The position numbers were made by a program, and so were the translations under genes. A stretch of 22,609 nucleotides of DNA from CAYWHE01 sp964458125. GTDB lineage: Bacteria > Bacteroidota > Bacteroidia > AKYH767-A > OLB10. Below, in pieces: positions 14,081 to 22,472 of this stretch. The stretch covers positions 1-22,609 of the forward strand of contig CAYWHE010000044.1 in the NCBI GenBank assembly GCA_964458125.1, given 5' to 3'. The notes under the pieces are model-generated. The model searched no databases, was not told the origin of the DNA, and saw nothing but the letters and a program-made list of their open reading frames with translations. Every line of letters starts with the position of its first letter. The stretch's first letter is position 1.

Positions 14081-15625
14081 TCAGGAATGGATTAAGGATT
14101 TTTTTTCATTTGCTACATATTCTTCCCAGTGGCCGAATTGTTGTTTTTTCATTACACGTGGGAATTTATTCTGGGAACCTGCTTTGCCGTTTCTTTCCAT
14201 CCAATTGTAAAAAAAGGAGGTTGGCACCACTTCCACGATGATGTCCTTCAGAGCAGAACCTCTTTCCACCCGGTAATCATCATTCAGCATTTTAAGGTTT
14301 TCATCCAGCATGTTGCGAAGCCGGGCGGCGTCAATGGACATATCGGTACCGATATACCATTTGTGGGCAAAGAGGGTATCGTGCGGAACACCGGCTACGG
14401 TAAATTCAGGAATAACGATATCAAGATCGGCAGCCACCATCTCCACGGCCTTGTACATGTTGTCCAGGGACAGGTGCTCACCGCAAAGGCTCAGGAAATG
14501 CTTGGTCCGGCCGGTGATGATGATGTTGCACTTCTCCACATCGGTAAATTTAATCGTATCGCCGATGAGGTAACGCCAGGAACCCGCCCGTGATGACAGA
14601 ATCAAGGCGTATTCTTCATTTTCCTTCACTTCGTTGATGAGCAGGGTTTTGGGTTTGCTGATCAGTTCACCGCTTGTATTGAAATTTTCCAGGTTAAAGG
14701 GAATGAATTCAAAAAACAGCCCGTTATTGACCAGCAGGCGCATGCTTTTGCTGTTCGGTTCATCCTGGAAAGCAATAAATCCTTCCGAGGCCAGGTAAGT
14801 TTCCAGGTAATGGATGGGTTTGCCGAGATAGGATTCAAAACTTTTACGGTAGGGATCAAAGGCCACTCCGCCGTGGATGTATAGCTGGAGATTGGGCCAT
14901 ATTTCATGGATATTCTGAATGCTGTAATACTGGAGGATTTTTTCAATCAGCAATTGGGTCCAGGCGGGAACGCCAATGAGGATACCGATATCCCAGTTCC
15001 TGGCATTGACGGTAATTTCATCCAGTTTGGAATTCCAGTCCTGGCTCTTCGAAATCCGGCGCCCTGGTTTGTACCAGTGGTGAAAATAAAAAGGCATGTT
15101 TTTAATCGTGATGCCGCTGAGGTCACCCTCGTAATAGCTTCCTTTCTGGTTCAGGTGAGTGCTGCCTCCCAGGGCCAGGATCCTGCGCTGGAAGAAAGAT
15201 TCCGGCAGGTCATACTTGGCCAGGGAATAAAGCTGCCGTGTGCTGGCTTTTCGTATATCGGTAATGATGTCTCTGGTTACCGGAATATGCTTGCTGGAAG
15301 AGTCGGAGGTGCCTGAACTGAGTGCAAAGTACCTGACCTGGCCCGGCCAGCAGACATTTTCTTCCTCATGAAGACATTTGTTCCACCACTGGCTGAAAAT
15401 GGAATTGTAATCGTGTACCGGTACCGTTTCACGAAAATGTTTCATGAAGTTTTTTTTCTCCAGGATGGAGGTGAACCGGTAATGCTGGCCGAACATGGTA
15501 AATTGTGCCATGCGCATGAGCTTTTTCAGCTCCCGTTGCTGGTGCTGGATCGGGGAGAGGCGGTCAACCGTTATTTTATCCCTGATTTCAATGCCTTTTT
15601 TAATCAGGGAACCTAACAGGGGCAT
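14081..15625 (-). CDS. GH3 auxin-responsive-promoter family protein (adenylating enzyme fold)
   Basis: 514 residues, the normal length of the bacterial GH3 family. In plants GH3 enzymes adenylate an acyl acid and join it to an amino acid; the bacterial substrate is unknown. The three nucleotide motifs are visible: SSGTSDSSSKHIPVT (103-117, phosphate-binding loop), ETYLASEGF (275-283, in place of the YASSEG motif) and WRYLIGDTIKFTD (350-362). The C-terminal third holds the GRTKHFLSLCGEHLS hinge. It lies 32 bases after the icd stop and 2 bases before rpe. The protein lacks a signal peptide and is probably cytosolic. Family is secure, reaction is not. Confidence 0.88.
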   Translation of the reverse strand: MPLLGSLIKKGIEIRDKITVDRLSPIQHQQRELKKLMRMAQFTMFGQHYRFTSILEKKNFMKHFRETVPVHDYNSIFSQWWNKCLHEEENVCWPGQVRYFALSSGTSDSSSKHIPVTRDIITDIRKASTRQLYSLAKYDLPESFFQRRILALGGSTHLNQKGSYYEGDLSGITIKNMPFYFHHWYKPGRRISKSQDWNSKLDEITVNARNWDIGILIGVPAWTQLLIEKILQYYSIQNIHEIWPNLQLYIHGGVAFDPYRKSFESYLGKPIHYLETYLASEGFIAFQDEPNSKSMRLLVNNGLFFEFIPFNLENFNTSGELISKPKTLLINEVKENEEYALILSSRAGSWRYLIGDTIKFTDVEKCNIIITGRTKHFLSLCGEHLSLDNMYKAVEMVAADLDIVIPEFTVAGVPHDTLFAHKWYIGTDMSIDAARLRNMLDENLKMLNDDYRVERGSALKDIIVEVVPTSFFYNWMERNGKAGSQNKFPRVMKKQQFGHWEEYVANEKKSLIHS

Positions 15626-15657
15626 GGGTGGTGAATGGTTTTTCTGGTATAGGGTAT

Positions 15658-17001
15658 TCAGGCTTCAATTAATTCCATATGCCTGATGATCTCGGAACCG
15701 AATTCGGAACATTTGAGCAGGGTGGCGCCTTCCATGAGACGGTGGAAATCATACGTCACGTTTTTGGCTGCAATGGATCTTTCAGTTCCTTTATAGATCA
15801 GCTCTGCTGCTTCTTTCCATCCGAGGTGTTCCAGCATCATGGCCCCGGAAAGGATCACCGATCCCGGATTCACTTTATCCTGACCGGCATATTTAGGCGC
15901 GGTTCCATGAGTGGCCTCAAAAATGGCATGACCGGTTACATAATTGATATTCGCCCCGGGAGCAATACCAATGCCCCCCACCTGTGCAGCCAATGCATCG
16001 GAAAGGTAATCCCCGTTCAGGTTCAGCGTGGCAATGACGTCAAAATCTTCCGGCCTGGTCAGTATTTGCTGCAGGGTGATATCGGCAATGGCATCTTTCA
16101 CCAGCACTTTTCCCGAAGCCAGCGCAGCCTTTTGTTCCTCATTGGCGGCCGCTTCGCCTTTTTCCTTCTTCGTGCGCTCCCACTGATTCCAGGTGTATAC
16201 CTGTTGGCCATAATTTTTTTCAGCCAGTTCGTAACCCCAGTCCCGGAATGCGCCTTCGGTGTATTTCATGATATTGCCTTTATGTACAATGGTTACCGAT
16301 TTGCGCTTGTGCCGGATGGCGTATTCAATTGCTGCTCCAATCAGCCGGTTTGAGCCGATTCTGGAAACCGCCTTAATGCCAAGGCCTACCTGTACGGTGG
16401 ATGGATCATTGGAATGCGCGGATTCCACATAGGCTTTGGATTTTTCTTCCGTTCCGAAACGGATTTTACCGAATTCCTTTGGAAATTCCCGGGCCAGGAA
16501 ATCAAGCAATTTCTTTGCTTCCGGAGAACCGGCCACATATTCAATACCGGCATAAATATCTTCCGTGTTCTCCCGGAAAATAACCATGTCCACCGCCCCC
16601 GGGTTTTTCACCGGCGAAGGAACCCCTTCAAACCACCGAACGGGCCGGAGACAGACATACAAATCCAGTATCTGGCGCAGGGCCACATTTAATGAACGGA
16701 TGCCCCCGCCAACAGGCGTGGTGAGCGGACCCTTGATTCCCACCAGGTATTCCTTAAAAGCTTCCAGGGTTTCTTCCGGCAGCCAGTTCCCGGTTTGCTT
16801 AAAGGCTTTTTCTCCTGCCAGAACCTCTTTCCATAGGATTTTCTTTTTTCCTCCATAGGCTCGCTCAACAGCGGCATCCATCACCCGGACCGAGGAGGCC
16901 CAGATATCAGGACCGGTTCCGTCACCTTCAATAAATGGGATCACCGGTTGATCCGGTACATTCAGTTTTCCGTTTGAAACGGATATTTTATTTCCAGACA
17001 T
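15658..17001 (-). CDS. icd: Isocitrate dehydrogenase, NADP-dependent
   Basis: 447 residues. It converts isocitrate to 2-oxoglutarate and CO2 in the citric acid cycle. Substrate-binding residues are visible in GGIRSLNVALRQ (Ser103, Asn105, Arg109) and CLRPVR (Arg119), with Tyr150 in ENTEDIYAG and the Lys of VHKGNIMKYTEG. The NADP-type residues follow: the Lys-Tyr pair in ATHGTAPKYAGQDKVNP and the Tyr/Arg pair in VTYDFHRLMEG, both as in the E. coli enzyme. Ser103 corresponds to the E. coli phosphorylation site, but no kinase gene is in view. The upstream region has TTGAAC repeats (17011-17032). It is the first gene of the icd - GH3 - rpe run. Confidence 0.95.
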   Translation of the reverse strand: MSGNKISVSNGKLNVPDQPVIPFIEGDGTGPDIWASSVRVMDAAVERAYGGKKKILWKEVLAGEKAFKQTGNWLPEETLEAFKEYLVGIKGPLTTPVGGGIRSLNVALRQILDLYVCLRPVRWFEGVPSPVKNPGAVDMVIFRENTEDIYAGIEYVAGSPEAKKLLDFLAREFPKEFGKIRFGTEEKSKAYVESAHSNDPSTVQVGLGIKAVSRIGSNRLIGAAIEYAIRHKRKSVTIVHKGNIMKYTEGAFRDWGYELAEKNYGQQVYTWNQWERTKKEKGEAAANEEQKAALASGKVLVKDAIADITLQQILTRPEDFDVIATLNLNGDYLSDALAAQVGGIGIAPGANINYVTGHAIFEATHGTAPKYAGQDKVNPGSVILSGAMMLEHLGWKEAAELIYKGTERSIAAKNVTYDFHRLMEGATLLKCSEFGSEIIRHMELIEA

Positions 17002-17167
17002 ATTTTTTTAGTTCAAAGTTCAATGTTCAACCCTGGAGAAAATCTGCAGTTTTTCAACCGCCATTTTCCTCCGGGAAAAGTTCAGTTCATCTGAGTCAAA
17101 AAATGGAATACAGTCGTTTGTTTAACCTCAGGATGGAGGCGTTGAGTAGTTCGTTTTTTTGGCTTTC

Positions 17168-18934
17168 TTAATAATCAATTTCAAGGTCAAATAAGGACCT
17201 CAGGTGATTGAGGTCGGGATTTTTTTCCGTCATTTTTTTAAATTTCTCCTTATTGGTATAAGCCGTTTCGGTTTTTTCATCCGGAACTTTTATAACGGTT
17301 TCGAGTTTTACCTCCTTATTTTGCAATTGTTTTTTCATGAACAGGAGGATGTCCTGCCGTTCATTTTTTATCTCATCTTCCTGGATCTTATTATCCAGCA
17401 TCAGGAGAATCAGGTTGTTTTCTTTCAGGACGGGCTGATGTTTGGTCAGCGCTACATAAAGCGAGCTCTTTCCCCTGGCTTTGATGCCCTCGGCCAGTTC
17501 ATTCCATTTTTTCAGCATGGCCTCTTCGGTAAACGGGTTGGAAACGGTAATGCCGTGAACCTCGTAGGGATCCGGCAGTTCTTCCAGGTTCTGGTGAACC
17601 GAAGGGTTCCGCAGATTGCGAAGGGAAGGCGTTACCGTTGCAGGTTTTGCCGTTTCCGGTGGTGTGCTGGCGGAAGATGAAACATCAGTTGCCTTTTTTT
17701 TCGTTTCGGGTTCCCTGGCTTCCGTTCTTTTTGGGAGGGGTGCTGGCGATGCAATTTCACCTCCTGAAACCGGATAAGGAGTGGTTGTTTTTTTTAGTTC
17801 AACCGGTTTTTTTTCAGTTATTTCCGGGGTCGCTTCGGGGGCCCTCATCAGGCTGCACATTTTAATCAGGGCCAGTTCCACGTGTAAACGCTGGCTTTTG
17901 GCAGCCTTATATTCAATATCGCATTTGTTGGTGATGTCCAGCAGCCTGATGAGGAAAACAGGCTCCGTCTGCGCAGCCTGCGATTTGTATTTTTCGCGAA
18001 TAGACGGGCTGACTTCAAGCAGGGTCAGGGTTTCTTCATCGCGGCAAACCAGCAAATCGCGGAAGTGTTTACTCAGCCCGTTGATAAAGTGATGCCCGTC
18101 AAATCCTTCGTTCAGCAGTTCATTAAAGGTGAGCAGGATGGAAGAGTAATTGCCGGCCAGCAGATCATCCGTAATCCTGAAATAATATTCATAATCCAGG
18201 ATATTCAGGTTGGTGATTACATCCTTATATGTCACGGAATGGCCTGAAAAACTTACGATCTGGTCGAAAATGGACAGGGCATCCCGTAAGGCCCCGTCTG
18301 CCTTCTGTGCAATCAGGTGGAGCGCATCGGGTTCTGCCAGCACACCTTCTTTGCTGGCAATCTGCTGCAGGTGGGCCACGATATCCTCGATCCCGATCCT
18401 GTTGAAATCAAAAATCTGGCAACGGGAGAGAATCGTTGGAATGATCTTATGTTTTTCCGTAGTTGCCAGGATGAAGATAGCATAGGAGGGAGGCTCTTCC
18501 AGGGTTTTTAAAAAGGCATTGAAGGCCCCCGGGGAAAGCATGTGAACCTCATCGATAATGTAGATTTTATACTGACCGGAATGAGGCGCATACCGGACCT
18601 GTTCCACCAGGCTCCGGATATCATCCACCGAATTGTTGGAAGCCGCATCCAGTTCATAAATGTTCAGGGAATGTGATTCATTGAATGATTTGCAGGAATC
18701 GCATTGATTACACGCTTCAACGTTTTCGGTAATATTGGAACAGTTTATGGTCTTGGCCAGGATACGGGCACAGGTGGTTTTACCCACGCCCCTCGGTCCG
18801 CAGAATAAAAAAGCCTGTGCAAGATGTTTGTTGCGGATGGCGTTTTTCAGCGTACCGGTAATGGCCGACTGACCCACCACGGTATCAAAGGTGGAAGGCC
18901 TGTATTTGCGGGCTGAAACAACGAAATTGTTCAT
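17168..18934 (-). CDS. dnaX: DNA polymerase III gamma/tau subunit
   Basis: 588 residues from the ATG at 18934. A TTG at 18964 in the same frame is excluded because it lies in the -7 box of the promoter. The clamp-loader ATPase has Walker A GPRGVGKTT (46-54), zinc cysteines 65/75/78/81, Walker B IIDEVHML (126-133), sensor ATTE (157-160) and the SRC motif (170-172). Domain III follows to about 360, then a low-complexity linker (365-450) and a helical C-terminal tau-type domain. Three runs of eight A lie in the linker (codons around 374-376, 381-383 and 412-414). A -1 shift at the first or third run meets a TGA within two or three codons and would give a gamma-like product of about 378 or 416 residues. 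Confidence 0.95.
   Translation of the reverse strand: MNNFVVSARKYRPSTFDTVVGQSAITGTLKNAIRNKHLAQAFLFCGPRGVGKTTCARILAKTINCSNITENVEACNQCDSCKSFNESHSLNIYELDAASNNSVDDIRSLVEQVRYAPHSGQYKIYIIDEVHMLSPGAFNAFLKTLEEPPSYAIFILATTEKHKIIPTILSRCQIFDFNRIGIEDIVAHLQQIASKEGVLAEPDALHLIAQKADGALRDALSIFDQIVSFSGHSVTYKDVITNLNILDYEYYFRITDDLLAGNYSSILLTFNELLNEGFDGHHFINGLSKHFRDLLVCRDEETLTLLEVSPSIREKYKSQAAQTEPVFLIRLLDITNKCDIEYKAAKSQRLHVELALIKMCSLMRAPEATPEITEKKPVELKKTTTPYPVSGGEIASPAPLPKRTEAREPETKKKATDVSSSASTPPETAKPATVTPSLRNLRNPSVHQNLEELPDPYEVHGITVSNPFTEEAMLKKWNELAEGIKARGKSSLYVALTKHQPVLKENNLILLMLDNKIQEDEIKNERQDILLFMKKQLQNKEVKLETVIKVPDEKTETAYTNKEKFKKMTEKNPDLNHLRSLFDLEIDY
17694..17814 (-). promoter_or_regulatory. Candidate slippage sites in the dnaX linker (three A8 tracts)
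   Basis: Read on the coding strand, A8 tracts occur at 17814-17807, 17795-17788 and 17701-17694. The third reads ACG AAA AAA AAG GCA; a -1 shift there gives GGC AAC TGA. The first reads GAA AAA AAA CCG; a -1 shift gives ACC GGT TGA. Programmed or transcriptional slippage on such tracts makes the gamma form of DnaX in E. coli and Thermus. Use of these sites here is inferred. Confidence 0.45.
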
Positions 18935-18961
18935 GCGATTTGCATCCAGGATAGGAAGATA

Positions 18962-18992
18962 CAAACCTACGCTAAATCGTAGTATTTTACAA
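18962..18992 (-). promoter_or_regulatory. Promoter of dnaX
   Basis: On the minus strand TTG (18992-18990), 20 bases of spacer, then TAGGTTTG (18969-18962), a perfect -7 box. The predicted start of transcription is near 18955, leaving a leader of about 20 bases before the ATG at 18934. This placement decides the start codon of dnaX. Confidence 0.75.
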
Positions 18993-19105
18993 GAAAAACA
19001 ATTCCTCGGACAGGCTCGGTCAGGGTACGGTGCAAATTAAAAATCCCCAAGCGGTTGATTCCGAAGCGGTGTCCGGAAAACTGCCGCTGATGACAGGCAG
19101 TTTCC

Positions 19106-19113
19106 TACCTTTG
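19106..19113 (+). promoter_or_regulatory. -7 box of the YkgJ-type gene
   Basis: TACCTTTG, a perfect TAnnTTTG, 13 bases before the ATG at 19127, so the leader should be under 10 bases. No TTTG is found at the -33 position. Confidence 0.55.
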
Positions 19114-19126
19114 TTTCCGGACCATC

Positions 19127-19609
19127 ATGAATTTTCCCAGACATTTTCCCCCGGACAGGTCAAAACAAAAGGAAAACGACAAGTTTTTTGACCGGCTGAA
19201 AAGGCGTATGCCCCCCGGTATCGACAGTGAAGTAAACCGCCTCCATGAAGAGGTTTTCCGGGAAATTGACTGCAGGACCTGCGCCAATTGCTGTAAAACC
19301 ACCAGCCCGATTTTTAAATCCCGGGATATTAATAACCTTTCCGCCTGGTTCAAACTCAGACCCTCGGAATTTACCGAACGGTTTCTGCATCTTGATGAAG
19401 ATGGGGATTACGTACTCAACACCACACCCTGTCCATTCCTGGGTGAAGACTTATTATGCCGAGTGTATGAGGTCCGCCCAAAGGCATGCCGCGGGTATCC
19501 ACATACCGATGAACCGGTTTTCAGAAAGATCCTGGATATCACAAAAAAAAACACAGCCGTTTGTCCGGCTGTGTTTATTATAGTAGAACGGTTAAAGAAA
19601 TTATTCTGA
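19127..19609 (+). CDS. YkgJ-family cysteine-cluster protein
   Basis: 160 residues. The family signature is complete: CRTCANCC (Cys49, 52, 55, 56), PCPFLGEDLLCRVYEVRPKACRGYP (Cys102, 111, 121) and a final Cys146, in the order of the YkgJ/UPF0153 family, thought to bind zinc or an iron-sulfur cluster. There is no signal peptide. Its molecular role is not established. The last 9 bases overlap the convergent gene at 19601-20257, and codons 141-150 form a hairpin that acts as a terminator for that gene on the other strand. Confidence 0.88.
   Translation: MNFPRHFPPDRSKQKENDKFFDRLKRRMPPGIDSEVNRLHEEVFREIDCRTCANCCKTTSPIFKSRDINNLSAWFKLRPSEFTERFLHLDEDGDYVLNTTPCPFLGEDLLCRVYEVRPKACRGYPHTDEPVFRKILDITKKNTAVCPAVFIIVERLKKLF
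19543..19576 (-). terminator. Terminator of the convergent gene, embedded in the YkgJ-type CDS
   Basis: An 11-bp perfect stem AAACACAGCCG (19549-19559) / CGGCTGTGTTT (19566-19576) with a 6-base loop. On the minus strand it is followed by an eight-base T tract (plus-strand A run 19543-19550). It therefore ends transcription of the gene that stops at 19601, while on the plus strand it encodes residues 141-150 of the YkgJ-type protein. Confidence 0.88.
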
Positions 19610-20257
19610 TTTTTCAGTCCGGACGCCAAGTGTTTTGGCAAGTTTGTTAAAATCCACTTTTTCAGCGCATTTAACAAAGTCCTCCTCGGTTTTAAATCCG
19701 TCACCGGCAAAACTGATCAGCGTGCTGCCCAGGGTCATTTGCATATAAGCGACCTTTTCGTCCTCGGTATTGGTGAATTTACACAGCGCTTTATAATCCC
19801 CTATTTTCACACTTTTTCCGGCTTCTGTTTCAGTACCATAGTCATTGGGATTGTTCAGAAAGGTATTCACGGCTTCCACCTGCGGAGAATTGGGCATGAT
19901 GGTGACGGTAAGCATTCCTGGATCGCCCTGGTAAATGCGTGCAACAGTCATGCCTGCTCCCATCAGGGTTCCCAGGCTGGTAGTCTGGTCATTGCCGGCA
20001 TCAAAAGTCATCCCGTTGATTTCATTGGGCATGCTGCTCAGAATGATTTTGCCGATCATATCATTGATGTTGTTGATGGCTTCCTGCAGGGTGGCGGCGG
20101 CCTCCTTGTATTTTTTCTGCTTGTAATAATCTTTGGCGTCTTTCATATGCTTGTAAACCGGATCCTTGGGATCTTCCTGGTTCTGGGCTTCCTGTGCATA
20201 CGTGCCTGCCGTCAGCAGCATCATTGCTGCGGCCATCATGATGGATTTGAATTTCAT
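19601..20257 (-). CDS. Secreted protein with short helical repeat, unknown function
   Basis: 218 residues from the ATG at 20257. An in-frame start further upstream (20290) overlaps the promoter box and puts extra residues before the signal, so it is rejected. The signal peptide (MKFKSIMMAAAMMLLTAGTYA) is cleaved around residue 21. Residues about 33-60 (VYKHMKDAKDYYKQKKYKEAAATLQEAINNIN) are a single TPR-like pair. The rest is a mixed alpha/beta domain (GMTFDAGND, VTIMPNSPQVEAVNTFLN, YKALCKFTNTEDEKVAYMQMTLGSTLISF), which I do not recognise. It has its own consensus promoter and a strong terminator, so it is a single-gene transcript. A periplasmic location is likely; function is unknown. Confidence 0.75.
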   Translation of the reverse strand: MKFKSIMMAAAMMLLTAGTYAQEAQNQEDPKDPVYKHMKDAKDYYKQKKYKEAAATLQEAINNINDMIGKIILSSMPNEINGMTFDAGNDQTTSLGTLMGAGMTVARIYQGDPGMLTVTIMPNSPQVEAVNTFLNNPNDYGTETEAGKSVKIGDYKALCKFTNTEDEKVAYMQMTLGSTLISFAGDGFKTEEDFVKCAEKVDFNKLAKTLGVRTEKSE

Positions 20258-20291
20258 ATGTTTAGTTAAAATTTCAGGGTTAATTAACATT

Positions 20292-20322
20292 CAAAAATAG
20301 GACTTATTACGGAAGTTGCAAA
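20292..20322 (-). promoter_or_regulatory. Consensus Bacteroidota promoter of the secreted-protein gene
   Basis: On the minus strand TTTG (20322-20319), exactly 19 bases, then TATTTTTG (20299-20292). Both boxes and the spacing match TTTG-N19-TAnnTTTG. The leader before the ATG at 20257 is about 30 bases. Confidence 0.85.
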
Positions 20323-20482
20323 ATAAAGTTCTGGGTTTCGCCCCTGTCATCCATCCCGTAATTGCAGATGGGACCTGCCGGAAGGGGGAGACGCCCGTTG
20401 ACCAATGACCTGAATACTGGTTTTTACAGGGAGGCTGAATCGTATTCTATCAAAGGAGTACACCGCCCATGGTTTCCATTTT

Positions 20483-20497
20483 ACCTGGAATCCAGGT
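20483..20497. repeat. Short palindrome ACCTGGA-A-TCCAGGT
   Basis: A perfect 7-bp palindrome with a one-base centre, between the stop of the TIGR02757 gene and the promoter of the secreted-protein gene. It may be a binding site or part of the 3' end of the upstream transcript. The rest of 20323-20537 shows nothing else clear. Confidence 0.35.
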
Positions 20498-20537
20498 CAA
20501 TATCCTGGTTTTACACCGGACAAACAAGTTTACACGT

Positions 20538-21320
20538 TCAGAAACCTTCGTTGACGCCCAGCCCAAAAAGAGCGTAATCATATTTTACAGGATCGACGGG
20601 ATCCAGCTTTTTCAGGTTATCGGTCAGTTCGGTAACCGCCTTCCAGTCATTTTGATTACGTTTCAGGAGACCCAGCTTACGGGCCACACGGCCGCTGTGT
20701 ACGTCAAGCGGACAGGACAGGCGTTGCGTGCCTAAATGGTTCCAGATGCCAAAATCAATTCCGCCTGCATCCTTACGGACCATCCAGCGGAGGAACATGC
20801 ACAGTCGTTTGGCAGAGGCATTTTCCAGGGGATCTGCAACGTGCTTCCGGGTGCGGACCAGGTGGGGGAGGGAGAAAAACTGTTCTTTAAACCGGTGGAT
20901 GGCATAAGAGAAATCCGTATCAGCAGGCCGGAGATGACCGGCAAAAATTTTTTCCAGACCACCCAGGTGAACGTAACAATGCTGCAGAGCCCTTGCAAAG
21001 TAAATACAATCTGCACCCTGGAAGGTCCTGTGGACAAATACGGAAAACCGTTGAAGGTCTTTTTCCGAAGCGCGGAGGATAAATTCAAAGGGCGCATCAT
21101 CCATCATCATCAGCAGTTTCCCCATGTTGTTCAGGATGGTGGTACGCTGCCCCCAGGCCAGTGTGGCGGCCAGGAATCCACTGATTTCCCGGTCCTCTTT
21201 CCCGGAAAACCGGTGCGGAATGGAAACCGGATCCTTTTCAATAAAAGCTGAAGTATTGTATTGCCTGTATTTTTCATCCAGGAATGACTGTAGTTCGGCA
21301 GAATTGAGCGGGGACTTCAT
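20538..21320 (-). CDS. TIGR02757 (DUF2400) family protein
   Basis: 260 residues, the normal length for this Bacteroidota-rich family. Recognisable segments are SIPHRFSGKEDREISGFLAATLAWGQRTTI (48-77), MFLRWMVRKDAGGIDFG (about 174-190), and the C-terminal CPLDVHSGRVARKLGLL (about 202-218) and DPVKYDYALFGLG. These helical patterns resemble helix-hairpin-helix DNA glycosylase relatives, but no catalytic residue is proven. No signal peptide is present. It is transcribed alone, about 150 bases downstream of the response regulator gene on the same strand. Confidence 0.88.
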   Translation of the reverse strand: MKSPLNSAELQSFLDEKYRQYNTSAFIEKDPVSIPHRFSGKEDREISGFLAATLAWGQRTTILNNMGKLLMMMDDAPFEFILRASEKDLQRFSVFVHRTFQGADCIYFARALQHCYVHLGGLEKIFAGHLRPADTDFSYAIHRFKEQFFSLPHLVRTRKHVADPLENASAKRLCMFLRWMVRKDAGGIDFGIWNHLGTQRLSCPLDVHSGRVARKLGLLKRNQNDWKAVTELTDNLKKLDPVDPVKYDYALFGLGVNEGF

Positions 21321-21475
21321 GGAAAACTCCGAGTAAACGGAAAAAACGCAGATGAGCTTAAAAAGTTGTCCGGGACAATACCCCGTAAATCTTTCACCCG
21401 GTCAGCCTTATTTTACATGGATCATGAGTTCTTTAAAATCAATAAGCTCTCCATTTCCTGATCTCCTGCCGGTAA

Positions 21476-21868
21476 CTAGGGAAGCTGGCGCAGGTCCAGT
21501 GGTTTGTTCAGGTAACGGATGACACTCTTAAATTCCGAAGCGCGGTTGATGTCCTGCTCATGGGTGGAGGAGGTGAGCATAAAGACCTTGCAACGGCCGG
21601 TTACATGGCCGGGAAGGCGTTCAAATTGTTCCAGGAATTCAAATCCGCTCATGGCCGGCATATTCAGATCCACAAAAATGATATCGGGGATCAGGATGGA
21701 TTCTTTTTGTTCCAGTAACTCAAGGGCCCGGGCAGGGGATTGCTCTTTAATGATCCTGGCTCCTGTTTTCCTGGCATTAATCACTTTTTCATTGATGAAA
21801 AGGTCAATTTCATTATCATCAATCAGCATAATGGTTTTGCCCCCACTGATCAGGTTTTCAACATTCAT
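21476..21868 (-). CDS. Single-domain response regulator (receiver only)
   Basis: 130 residues from ATG 21868 (a TTG two codons upstream is a less likely start). The receiver fold is complete: acidic pair Asp17-Asp18 in LIDDNE, phospho-acceptor Asp67 in IFVDLNMPAMSGFEFLE, Thr99-Ser100 in FMLTSS and Lys122 in YLNKPL. There is no output domain, so it would act through protein contacts, like CheY-type relay proteins. No histidine kinase is in this window, so its partner is unknown. It is the kind of orphan receiver often found in Bacteroidota. Confidence 0.92.
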   Translation of the reverse strand: MNVENLISGGKTIMLIDDNEIDLFINEKVINARKTGARIIKEQSPARALELLEQKESILIPDIIFVDLNMPAMSGFEFLEQFERLPGHVTGRCKVFMLTSSTHEQDINRASEFKSVIRYLNKPLDLRQLP

Positions 21869-21979
21869 CGGCAATCATGCATCATTTCAGGTGGCTAAAT
21901 TAGAACATTTCAGGGAACCCGGTTAATGTTTTTCCAGGCCTGGTATTGCGGGGTGAAAAACGATGGCATAGGTTTCCTG

Positions 21980-22129
21980 TTAGAGGGGCTGGTACCGAAG
22001 CATTAAAACCAGGTTGACCAGCATTACCGCCAGCACCACAATGGCGAAATAGTAATTGTAATAAAGTCTGCCTGCATTGCTTTTCAGGTTTACGGAAGTA
22101 ACAGGCGATGATGTGTTTTTCCTTTTCAT
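21980..22129 (-). CDS. Small single-helix membrane protein (49 aa)
   Basis: ATG at 22129, stop at 21980. The product has a basic start (MKRKN), a polar segment and one membrane helix (about residues 26-44, YYFAIVVLAVMLVNLVLML) then RYQPL. It begins 32 bases after the 62-aa gene upstream in the same direction. The size and amphipathic layout suggest a real small membrane protein (a regulatory subunit or a toxin-like peptide), but there is no homologue I recognise. A longer overlapping frame (21900-22181) is less convincing. Confidence 0.55.
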   Translation of the reverse strand: MKRKNTSSPVTSVNLKSNAGRLYYNYYFAIVVLAVMLVNLVLMLRYQPL

Positions 22130-22161
22130 AAGTATTATTACGGTTTGGGATTCTCAACGGG

Positions 22162-22350
22162 TCAAGGTTGCCGTTCCGCAACCACTTTCTGGTAGGGAGT
22201 GTCCTGCTGGTTCAGGTCATCCGCCACCAACACCGAGGCAAAGTCTGAAGCTGTCTGAATAACGGTGAAATTGTAATACCTGATTTCATTTACCGGTGGT
22301 GGCGGGGTCGCTTTTTTAGGTTTGGCGACAGCCAGTACAACTTTGATCAT
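22162..22350 (-). CDS. Small protein (62 aa), unknown function
   Basis: ATG at 22350. The product begins with a short hydrophobic stretch (MIKVVLAVA), then a basic, proline-rich linker (KPKKATPPPPVNE) and a beta-like segment (IRYYNFTVIQTASDFASVLVADDL). It is followed by the 49-aa membrane protein gene, so the two may be expressed together. It lies divergent to the helical-protein gene starting at 22473, in the same layout as the small genes at 6828-8487. I recognise no family. Confidence 0.5.
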   Translation of the reverse strand: MIKVVLAVAKPKKATPPPPVNEIRYYNFTVIQTASDFASVLVADDLNQQDTPYQKVVAERQP

Positions 22351-22472
22351 GGGAAGGTTTTTAAAGGATTTTAATTAACACAGTGTAAATGTTCGTTTCC
22401 CTGTTGATAAACTGATGGACAAAGCATCCTTGGCGGGGACATTCAACCAGTTCGTTTTTATATTTTTACCCG

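Noticed and set aside
17005..17035. TTGAAC repeats before icd as a regulator site
   Set aside because: Three near-repeats (GTTCAAAGTTCAATGTTCAA on the plus strand) are visible, but such runs are common in A/T-rich leaders and there is no symmetry or spacing to name a binding site.
19739..20269. Plus-strand 176-aa ORF opposite the secreted-protein gene
   Set aside because: It is antisense to a gene with a signal peptide, consensus promoter and terminator. Its residues are rich in His, Gly and Ile as expected from a mirrored frame.
20362..20577. Plus-strand 71-aa ORF in the gap before the TIGR02757 gene
   Set aside because: It has no promoter box or similarity, runs into the end of the TIGR02757 gene on the other strand and has a random-looking composition.
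21900..22181. Minus-strand 93-aa ORF overlapping the 49-aa gene
   Set aside because: The composition is Arg/Asn/Pro-rich without structure, while the overlapping 49-aa frame gives a clean membrane helix. It also runs into the gene at 22162.
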